Source: Kryptolebias marmoratus
Taxonomy: Eukaryota > Chordata > Actinopteri > Cyprinodontiformes > Rivulidae
Reading direction: 5' to 3'
DNA length: 64,000 nt
NCBI RefSeq assembly: GCF_001649575.2
Contig: NC_051434.1
Coordinates: 12,732,333-12,796,332, forward strand
The position numbers were made by a program, and so were the translations under genes. The notes below the pieces were generated by a model that was not told the origin of the DNA, did not search any database, and worked only from the letters and a program-made list of their open reading frames with translations. The first letter of the stretch is position 1; every line of letters starts with the position of its first letter. Below, one piece after another: positions 48,701 through 56,500 of the stretch.

Positions 48701-48892
48701 TTTACAGAAGAAACACAAACCCTTTGAATTCATTTATATATTTCGATTTTCAAGTCTCCCGTATGTGGAAACCTTCCCCAGGCGTCGTGCAGGTCTCTCG
48801 CTCGCCTCGAGTTGGGTCAAGATATGCACACCACCATCTACGATGTGATCCGACACGTTCCCGAGTCCCCCAGCCAGAGTCTGCTGACGTAA
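39705..48892 (+). CDS. hepacam2: HEPACAM family member 2 (complete, nine coding exons)
   Basis: Single-pass immunoglobulin-superfamily protein. The mammalian protein (also called MIKI) is reported at the Golgi and spindle poles and marks secretory epithelia. Exons: 39705-39762, 43173-43544, 43642-43929, 45675-45971, 47645-47770, 48151-48172, 48265-48299, 48620-48693, 48782-48892. They join to 1383 bp, 460 residues (human about 462), with all junctions GT-AG and in frame. Order: signal peptide (about 1-20), V-like Ig domain without cysteines (20-143), C2 domain (Cys170/Cys219), third Ig domain (Cys271/Cys314), transmembrane helix (about 353-372), cytoplasmic tail (373-460). Several N-glycosylation sequons lie in the ectodomain. 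Diagnostic stretches shared with HEPACAM2: YGPY at the start of domain 3, GHEDATEDFGIYEFV, and GQDMHTTIYDVI. Lies between cdk6 and vps50, as in human. Confidence 0.95.
39763..43172 (+). other. hepacam2: hepacam2 intron 1
   Basis: A 3.4-kb intron. Apart from a LINE reverse-transcriptase remnant on the minus strand (41955-42170), it is AT-rich with short homopolymers and no recognised feature. Confidence 0.85.
41955..42170 (-). pseudogene. LINE reverse transcriptase remnant
   Basis: Minus-strand reading gives VVPQGSVLGLLLF (reverse transcriptase motif), then, with frame breaks, LNDLP, QMYTDNIVI (a decayed form of the catalytic YADD motif) and SCLTLNIKKLSVCF, in the order seen in fish non-LTR retrotransposons. 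Stretches between the blocks are missing. A short, dead fragment antisense to hepacam2. Confidence 0.7.
43173..43544 (+). CDS. hepacam2: hepacam2 exon 2, V-like Ig domain
   Basis: 372 bp, phase 1 at both ends; acceptor TATTTTAG|CC, donor GATG|GTGAGC. Encodes residues 20-143, starting ATNLEVSSKLIHIPS. It has the Ig strand F signature DNEGDYHL, but Leu replaces the usual Cys, and the exon encodes no cysteine. The human protein also lacks them here. Confidence 0.93.
43642..43929 (+). CDS. hepacam2: hepacam2 exon 3, Ig C2 domain
   Basis: 288 bp, phase 1 at both ends; the acceptor is CCCCGTAG|T, 97 bp after exon 2. Encodes Cys170 (TWTCSVERG), Trp182 (VFQWLRD), and Cys219 in KEDKGTYRCVASN, a complete C2-type disulphide pattern. 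Confidence 0.95.
44695..44790 (+). repeat. Dispersed repeat family C, copy 1 (diverged)
   Basis: AGTCAAGTCAAATGTATTAA, then ACTTTTCAGCAACATGGCAA and TTCAAAGTGCTTTATAC; same order as in the copies at 45150 and 51541. Confidence 0.6.
45150..45240 (+). repeat. Dispersed repeat family C, copy 2
   Basis: ATTTATTTATATAGCACTTT, TCAGCAGCAAGGCGATCC and AAAGTGCTTTACAACACA, a pattern common in teleost genomes. Confidence 0.75.
45675..45971 (+). CDS. hepacam2: hepacam2 exon 4, third Ig domain
   Basis: 297 bp, phase 1 at both ends; acceptor CGCACAG|AT, donor ACAG|GTGCGT. Encodes YGPYNLEVNSGQGL, Cys271 (FFECRADSNPP) and Cys314 (EEYLCRAFNNVT), ending QTQF-like DETQFTLVVASLGT. Confidence 0.95.
45972..47644 (+). 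other. hepacam2: hepacam2 intron 4
   Basis: 1.7 kb of AT-rich intron with no recognisable element. Confidence 0.8.
47645..47770 (+). CDS. hepacam2: hepacam2 exon 5, transmembrane segment
   Basis: 126 bp, phase 1 at both ends. Encodes a short stalk, the helix LAAIIVCSLFIIGCMLLVFL and the basic stop-transfer RRTCHPKR. The donor is CGAG|GTTAGA. Confidence 0.93.
48151..48172 (+). CDS. hepacam2: hepacam2 exon 6 (22-bp microexon)
   Basis: Encodes VIMSIYN and part of Lys388; acceptor ATCAACAG|TG, donor AA|GTAAGT. It is needed to keep the frame between exons 5 (phase 1) and 7 (phase 2). Confidence 0.85.
48265..48299 (+). CDS. hepacam2: hepacam2 exon 7 (35 bp)
   Basis: Encodes the end of Lys388 to Ser399 (PFSEQKRPHRS); acceptor TTTTGCAG|A, donor TTCAG|GTGAGC. 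Confidence 0.87.
48620..48693 (+). CDS. hepacam2: hepacam2 exon 8
   Basis: 74 bp. Encodes GHEDATEDFGIYEFVSVAG and KMESTQ (residues 400-424), close to the human GHEDALDDFGIYEFV. Acceptor CCAACAG|GT, donor CAG|GTATTT. Confidence 0.93.
48782..48892 (+). CDS. hepacam2: hepacam2 exon 9 (stop codon)
   Basis: Encodes the final 36 residues, including GQDMHTTIYDVIRHVPESP, and TAA at 48890-48892. Acceptor CTTCCCCAG|GCG, 88 bp after exon 8. The human C terminus has GQDLHSTVYEVIQHIP at the same place. Confidence 0.93.
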   Translation, partial: ASCRSLARLELGQDMHTTIYDVIRHVPESPSQSLLT

Positions 48893-49117
48893 CTTCTTGC
48901 TGGAAACTTGTAACTTGCAGTCATTACGCTCGAAGACTTTAATTCTCTCAAGTCTTTATCATCAAAGCCTGAAGCTCTGGGTTTTGTTGCCCACTTTCTT
49001 TTTTCTTTTGTTGCACAAGGGATGGAAGAGACTTGTTTAGGTACAGAACCTGAATATGCACTGTTACTGTTAAGAGTCAGACAGACATTTGTTGTCTTCT
49101 ACTTGATATTATTGTAC

Positions 49118-49123
49118 AATAAA
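49118..49123 (+). terminator. hepacam2: Poly(A) signal of hepacam2
   Basis: AATAAA 226 bp after the stop codon, the first such hexamer downstream. It is consistent with a short 3' UTR. Confidence 0.7.
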
Positions 49124-51518
49124 AATATATGTCTGGACTGATTTAAAAAAAAAAAAGTGAAACATGACTGAAGTAGAAATTTCGTTTTTTTTTGCAAATC
49201 AAGAGTGAAAATCATAATACTGTTTTATATTATATTACTCTGAAGCTCTTAAAATGGACCAAATATGGACCAAAGTATCGGTTTGAGAAACATATTCACC
49301 GACTTCACTGGTATATATTTTTAATAACATTCTCCACGAAGAGAGAGTAGATTTTCTGAGAAGTGTTATAGTGAATGCATTTACTTGTTTGTATCAAAAA
49401 GTGTGTTTTATTGTAAATATTGTACATGGATTATCCTGACAAAGCTTTATACAGATTATTCTATTTCTCTGTTTTGTTGTAATCTGTTAACTCCTAATTT
49501 CAAACTGGCTGTAGTAAAAAAAAAAATGGTTGATCCATTTTCTGAACGTGTCATTCCTGTAATTATGACTACAGAAAAAAAAAAATTACAAATATTGAAG
49601 TTTTTTTTGTCATTAAAAAAAAAAAACGAGAAGGTAGTTTTCTTTTGGTCGTCATTTATCTTTGAAAAATGTCCTTTTACAGATTATTTTCAGTGGCGTA
49701 AGTCAACTTGAATAAGAAAATGGTTGCCAAATAAACTTACTTACTTACTGAGCATTACTGAAGCATGTTATTAATTAGTATGATTCAAGGTGGTGCAATA
49801 ATGTCAGACAGGTGCCATCGCAAACTAACCATCTCAAATTCTTTATCACACTGTCATATAGAAACCTGGATGCATTGTTGCTGCCCTTGTCACTTGGATA
49901 ATAAAGCACAAACACACCTGATGTGTGTGAAACTTGCATCTAGTCTTTCTATGTCACCTCTACTCTGCTCAGAGAGCTTGCACTTTCACCTCTACTCCCT
50001 TCTGAATGAAGCTGTAGTTTCTTTGCATCCCCGAAGCCTAATTTTCTGCTTTTTTGGTAGAACGTCAGACGAGAAAGGAGCAAGTCCATAACTGGAATAA
50101 GTTGAGGTCCAAACAACTTTCATCTGGCCCTATCATTTGAGATCAAATGTTCTTTTTTCGATTGTCATACGGTAAGATTTGGCCCACAAAAGTAAACATA
50201 AATACAAGGGAAAAAAACAGTTTAGATCACAATAAGGAAATGGATCAACACATTTCTTTGGCCCTATTGTTAGGTTCCTTTGTGCTTTTTTTCTAGCTCT
50301 CAGTGAATCTCTTAACATCTTTAAACATCTTTAAACATGATCAGAAATTATTGTACAGTTTGTTGTGTGTTTGTTTTGTACTTTTAGAAAGGTATATCTG
50401 TTTACTGCACTAGCTCATTTGAATGTTTGCTTATTGCTTTCCACCAGACGAAAACAATGTGATTTTATCAGCAATTTGGTCTCTGTATTTTACTTGAAGT
50501 CTAGCTTTTTTTAAAGAATGGGGCTGGCAGCCAAGGCTCGAAACGATCGCTTTTTCTTTCACACATCCTGAAAATAAAAAAGCCGAAGCCAGTCAAGCTG
50601 TCAATTATTTTGTTGGTTCGCTGTCAGTGTTTATCAGCTGTCTTGGCTCGGCTCTCCCATCTCACACGATTCTGAGTTGTATTTATTGCTCCAAACTTGC
50701 AGCTGAGTGCCTGTTTCTTGCAGCATTTGGTGTGCTGGTATACTGTGTACCTGGCACAATCAGAACCTGGCAACAGCAGATGGACGGTTTTGGATGTGCA
50801 GAGTGCCCTCCACCTGGTCCCGCTGACACCTTGTCACAAGGAAATAAGAATGTGTGTGTGCTTGTGTGTGTGCACACACAGGTGTGTGGGTGTGTGTGCA
50901 TAGATGACAGAAGTAAAGGGCTTTTGATAAGAAAGCAGAGACTTCAATTTAAGGGCAATTTACAAAATGGCGAAAGAATCATGTTATCAATTCTTCTGTG
51001 TGCTCATATTCAAGCCAAGTGCTTTAGCACAAAAATGTCATTACTTGTTAATATACGCTATAATATTCAACCCTTACACATTTATAAGGGTGGTATTTTA
51101 AAAAATGCACTATAGTGGCACCATACCAACTACAGAGAAATATTTAATTGTAATAATTATGGCCTACACAATAATTAAAAACACAGAATTAGTCAGATCC
51201 CAATTAGGCGTGGCTCAGTATGATCCCTTCTTCATAACAACATGGAGCCTATTGAATGTAGCTCTAATTATAGCTTCTGAACTGACTAACTGTGTGTGCT
51301 GCGTCTTTGTGGCGGCATCTCCGGGTAGAGGCGGCCATCTGTTCCGTCTCAATGTATGTTTAAGGGGAGGCTCCGCATGGTGGATGACTACCTACCAAAA
51401 CAACAGTGGAGTAAATTTGCCTGAGACGAGCAGCGTCACCTTCATTTGACTGGGAAATAGCCCAAGGCATCACTAACCAGGAACTAGATCTCACACTGCC
51501 TTGCAGCATGTGTTGTCT

Positions 51519-51540
51519 GTAGGTAGGTAGGTAGGTAGGT
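51519..51540. repeat. (GTAG)n microsatellite
   Basis: GTAG units directly abutting dispersed repeat C. Confidence 0.9.
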
Positions 51541-51625
51541 ACATTTATTTATATAGCACTTTTCAGCACCAGGCGACTTAAAGTGCTTTACAACACAAGA
51601 ACAAAATTACAGACAGAGTTACAGA
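51541..51625 (+). repeat. Dispersed repeat family C, copy 3
   Basis: ACATTTATTTATATAGCACT, TTTCAGCACCAGGCGACTT and AAAGTGCTTTACAACACAAG; closely matches the copy at 45150-45240. Confidence 0.75.
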
Positions 51626-51779
51626 ACATGACAAGATAACTAAGCTAAAACTGTAAATGCTGCTCAGCGGAACACCTGAGGGCACGATTACAAAGCTGGC
51701 TGAATGACTCTGTGTGCATTGCTTTTGGAATGATTTGGAGCAACTTGGAGGGCAGAGCCATGCAGGTCTAATAGCTTGG

Positions 51780-52440
51780 CAGAGATGGAGGTGTTGTGTG
51801 AGATCCCCTCAGACTTGAGAACAGGAACTGGAACTTAGTGCCGTGGCAGAGGTAGAGATCTGGGCAGGGCCCATGGTGGCAGAGACCTGGGCAGGACTTA
51901 CAGCAGCTGAGGCAGCTGAAAAAAATGGCAGTGCAGAAAGTCGCAGGAGGTGCTGTATCACGATGAGGTTTTGGGGCAGGAGAATTCTGCAGACTGGGTT
52001 TGTGCCACGATCAGATGGACCAGGCATTGCAGAGTCACACTTTCTGGGGGATGGTGGTTTGATGGCTAGGTGTGTTCCCTATCTTCTTCTACATAGCCAG
52101 GCATGGGCTTGGCAGCCTCAGAAACTCCAATGGTGTAATATATCTGGGTCCTGCTGGGCCCATGACTGGTCAGATCCTAATGTAATGGATGCAGGCAGCA
52201 TGTGACAACAGGTTTAAATAAAAAAAAAAGGTTATTCGTTAAACAGAAACAAAACCACGAGTTACATATAACAAAAACTTGGACTGAACAGGAGAGTTTG
52301 GTATGAGGATCTGACACTCAACATGAACTAAAACAGGAATCTAAGTACTGAGTTGGGTGATTAATAAATGAGAACAGCTGGGATGATTACACAATGCTAA
52401 CAGTTGAGTGACAAGGCAACGCAGAGTAGCTGAGTGAAAA
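51780..52440. repeat. Probable degenerate interspersed repeat
   Basis: Texture typical of decayed fish retroelement DNA: iterated GCAGAG(G/A)..GGGCAG units at 51840-51910, GGGCCCATGACTGGTCAGAT, and AGGTTTAAATAAAAAAAAAAG followed by AACTTGGACTGAACAGGA. The open frame through it (51843-52205) resembles no protein I know. Class not assigned. Confidence 0.3.
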
Positions 52441-53103
52441 AAATGAGCAGAAAAACACAAAACTTCTTCCATGGAGCACATTATGATTCAAAATGTGACA
52501 AATAGTGTGATCAAAAAATTATCTATCTTGACCTTGGAGTTTGACTTGAATGATTTTAGATGGTTTCCTTGGCTCTTTATCTTCCATTCACATTATCCGT
52601 CTGATCAGCCTGAGGTTGCATTTCCTCTTGCGCCCACATCCTGGGAGGTCGGCTGCAGTCAGATGAACCTACAACTTTGAGGTCACAGATTGATGATAAT
52701 GGCAGATAATAAAAGCGGTGATGCAATAATTGCAAGTTTCTTTATGAGTTAGTACACAGCCAAAGACCTCAAAAACATTCAAAGGTGCAAAATGATTTTT
52801 TTAAATCTTTTAAATGTGTATGTAGTTTCTTATTGGGACACAAAGAGGCAAAAACAACAACAACTAATGGAACATACAAACAAAATAATATCTTTGTGAG
52901 TTAAACTTTATTACTACCATCCAGTGGCATTAAACAGTAATACATGTTTTACAGTATAAAGAAGGTACAATAATTTTAAATTTTACTATCACAACAATGT
53001 TTTTATATATATAACAACACATATTTTTATTTTTAGTTGAGAATTTTGAATTTTATGCGTGAGAAATTCCATCAGGTAAGCTATCAGATACAAGTGCTTA
53101 AAA

Positions 53104-53161
53104 ACCACACTTCCCAAGATACTCCAGAGCTCCACCCCCCAGGTTTCTTCAGTCACGTGAC
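53104..53161 (+). promoter_or_regulatory. vps50: vps50 promoter motifs (ZNF143-like site and CLEAR-type E-box)
   Basis: ACCACACTTCCCAAGATAC (53104-53122) matches 14 of 19 positions of the ZNF143/Staf consensus as I recall it. GTCACGTGAC (53152-53161) is a perfect palindrome identical to the CLEAR element bound by TFEB/TFE3. A C-rich GC-box-like stretch, CCACCCCCC, lies between them. The palindrome is 109 bp before the vps50 ATG, a typical distance for a core promoter. Motifs are seen; function is inferred. Confidence 0.55.
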
Positions 53162-53169
53162 AGTCAACT

Positions 53170-53187
53170 ATGGCGTCCTTCTCGTAG
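53170..53187 (+). other. vps50: Short upstream ORF of vps50
   Basis: ATG GCG TCC TTC TCG TAG, five codons, 83 bp before the main ATG and in a fair start context. Whether it lies within the transcript depends on the unknown start site. Confidence 0.35.
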
Positions 53188-53269
53188 TGATAGAGGCTCA
53201 CAGTTGTCAACAAGGCAGAATTGAAGCTGTAGCCGTTTAGTTGCCCTTTTCTCACAGGTTCATTTTACG

Positions 53270-53302
53270 ATGCAGAAGATAAAGTCTCTCATGGCCCGTC
53301 AG
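53270..53302 (+). CDS. vps50: vps50 coding exon 1 (11 codons)
   Basis: [11 protein letters not shown], ending CAG|GTGAGC. The start is fixed by identity with the human N terminus. Confidence 0.93.
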
Positions 53303-53500
53303 GTGAGCGAAGCAGGTCTTTAAAAAACAAGAACATTGTGGCCGTTTGTCTCTGACAGCTGCAGGTAGCACGGCGGCTAGCTAGCGAAGCTAACTGGCTA
53401 ATTTGACAGGTCGTCGCGCTGCTCTTTAAAGGGCGCTGTCTGGAGGAGAAGACTCCAGTTTTTAGCAAGCTACATCTCGGCTACGACCTATTTGTTTGGC

Positions 53501-53537
<37 letters not shown>

Positions 53538-56500
53538 CTGGAGCAAATCTGACACCCTTGTTGTTTGAGTCCATGAGCACACAACTGCTGCTGCTGCCGG
53601 GGGCGCAACAAAACCGGGTTTAGGGAAGTCCTCAGCTTGCACCAGCCCCGCAGTAATGTTAGATACACCAGTTTATTGGACGCAACAAACTCGCATATCG
53701 CTTTCATATAGCTGCGCGTCAGTTCCACTTTTTTTTTTTTTTTTTTTTTTTTTTTGCCTGAACGCAGCAATATCTAGCTGTGTGAGACGAGACGGGAGGA
53801 GCTGACGCCAGAATAAACAACATTTGACGCTTGTTTGTGGTTTTATTTTGGACAGGGCCTGAAAAGTCCCCAGGAAAGCATGTCGGACCTGAGTCCCGTG
53901 GAGAACCTGAGGATCCCCAGCAAGGTAAGCCTCCTGTGTTTATATCCTGAGGCTGAACTTCTCACGGTTGTCCATGAGGCTGATAAACGTGGACTGCTGC
54001 AGAGTTTTGTAAAACCAATCGATCTGGTTTCGTGTTCATATTCATTTGGTTTTATTGTGAGTGGCGGTTTGATTAATTTGGTGTTTGGTTTAAGAGTCAT
54101 GGTAGCTGCAGTATAATTCTGAGTTTGTAAAACTCAGAAAGTTAGAGTTGACTCAATAATCACATAACAAACTGATTTTGATTGTTTAATCTGACCACCT
54201 ACTTGTGTATAGTTTATAAAATTATCTGTATTTGTCCCAGAATGTTGAAGACATTAACTAATACCATCACTATAATGATATCCTATGCTCCTATAATCCT
54301 ATGAGATATACGTATTGAGCTCATTTCACCCTCTTTTTTTTAACATATATTTCTGGCACTTGAGCAGAAAATTTGCACCTGTAATTATTTGGTGTAATTT
54401 AAGAACACAGTACTTTTTATGTTTTATTATTTCAAGTTCATTATTTAGGTCATCTCTGCCCTGATCAACTTACTTTTCTTTACCATGAATGGCAGTATTG
54501 GTTGTGTTCATACATTTGTAGAGTGTCCATAATTGGACCGTTTTTCAGAATCAGAATCGCTCTATTTCTCATCCATGCAGGGAATTTGTTGCCGGTAGAT
54601 GGTCACACTCTCCATGTACATGCAGTTTACACAAAATATAAAAGTCAAGTCAACAAAAACAAAAATGCATAACAACATGAACAATGAAAATAAAAGTGCA
54701 ACAACAAGAAGTAAACAAGAAGGACCGTTTCCAGCAGAAAAACAGCTTAGGTGTTCCTGATATTGATGACAATGGGAAATAAAGTATTTTGGTGTCTTGT
54801 GGTTCAGATCTTGGCAGATCTGTAGCGTCTGCCAGAAGGAAGGAGCTGGAGCCAATACTGACTGGGGTGTGAAAGGTCGATGTTCCCTGCCTCCTTCTTG
54901 ACTCTTGTTGTTTTGAGCCTTTGCATTATTTACTTATATATTTAAGTTTGTTATGATAAAGTGGCATAAAACAAAGAAAACTACAATAAGAATCACAAAA
55001 ATTTGCTTGATGTTTAGTCCTGACAGTTAGACAGAAGATTTAAGATGTCACAAACGCGCGAGAACAAACCCAGAATGACTTGACAGCTTTGTGGCTGTTT
55101 TTTGTTTGTTTTTTTCATTGATGTTCTGCTTTCCATCACTCTAAATCCATCAAACATGCCCGTGTGGTTTCCAGACAGTCGTGCAAAAACGACAAACACC
55201 TCCTGTTTATTTGAACTAAAAAAAGGCCGAACATCAGTCCTCGCCAGCTGATGTGAAATATTATCTCGTAAGAAAGCATTTTAACATTTTTCTCAGGTGG
55301 CCTTTAAAAAAGAAAAAAAAGAAAAAAATTGCCTCCAGCCATGCTTTGTCACAGGAAGCCTTTGTCATTTTGTCTGTCAAGCTCCGACGGAGGCTCTATT
55401 TATTGCCCAGTCACTTAATGCAACCACGGCTAGCTCCTGGCTCTGCTTCGACGCTGCCTTTTAGTGATAACCTTCTAAGTAATGTGTTTGGACGCCGACC
55501 AACGCTCTTCATTCTCAGCGCTCCATGAAATCAGGCCGGCTGATCAAACCAGATCTTTGATTTATTCCCTCTAAACTCTTATCTTAGTTTCATCTGATCA
55601 TTTGTCTTATTGTGGAATCTCGTTTTGCTAAGGTGCTACATCCTTATTTGCTGTGCTGGTTAAAAACTCCCGTTGTTCCCTTTAAAATCTGGTTCTGCAC
55701 TATGTTTTTGTATTTTTATGCTACTTGTAGCTTTTAGCTGTTGTTCAGCCACGTCTGTTTTGCTACTTTTAGCTTTTGGCTACCACATTGGTCCTTTTTT
55801 TTTTTTAGCTTTTGTCTATTGTTTTGTTCCTTTTAGCTTTTAGCTACAGTTTTACTCTCTTTTATTTCTTTATTTTTAGCTACCATTTTGCTCCTTTTTA
55901 GCTTCTGATCTCTTTGTTTAAACTTTAGCAACTCAGTTTCAGCGTCTTCGGCAACATTAGCCAGGTCATTCGGTGCTCAGCGTTCACACTGCTTTTTTGT
56001 AGGAATAAAAAGATCATTTTATCAAACTTGCGTCACATATTCAAAGACAATTCAAAGCTTCTAGTTGCTTTATTTGCTAAACACGCAGCGACTCAGACTG
56101 AGCAAAGATTAAAGAAAAAAAAAACTGGACATTTAATCTGCATCTGTAATCGGGACCTGAATGATTGAGAGCAGATGGGGGGGTTTCTGGAGAATAAGTT
56201 GATCATTTTCCAGGGATGTTTCTCTGTCTTGGCCTCGGTGTCAGGTGGCATGGCGAAACTGTGCGCGCAGTAATCAAACACCCCTTTCGGTTCAAACCTG
56301 AAATATTTCCCCTTTTTTGCAGGTGGACCAAAATAAATGAGTGTAGATGTTATCGCGCCTGCTCTGTTCGGGCTTTTGTAAAAATGGAGCGGCATTGGCT
56401 GTTGAGGCAGAAAACGAGACCGGCACTTAGCCTGGACGTGTGAGAGCGCACCCAGCGTGCTGTGTCCACCGCAAACACCCGTCCTGTTGTGTGTTCATCC

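Larger units (their letters stand above)
49145..53103. other. Intergenic spacer between hepacam2 and vps50
   Basis: 4 kb without a gene. AT-rich DNA (49.2-50.6 kb) is followed by a complex stretch (about 50.95-51.45 kb), a (GTAG)n run with dispersed repeat C (51519-51625), a probable degenerate repeat (51.78-52.44 kb) and AT-rich DNA up to the vps50 promoter. Confidence 0.75.

Noticed and set aside
49385..49711. Plus-strand frame of 108 codons after hepacam2
   Set aside because: Lysine- and phenylalanine-rich product of AT-rich DNA beyond the poly(A) signal; no motif.
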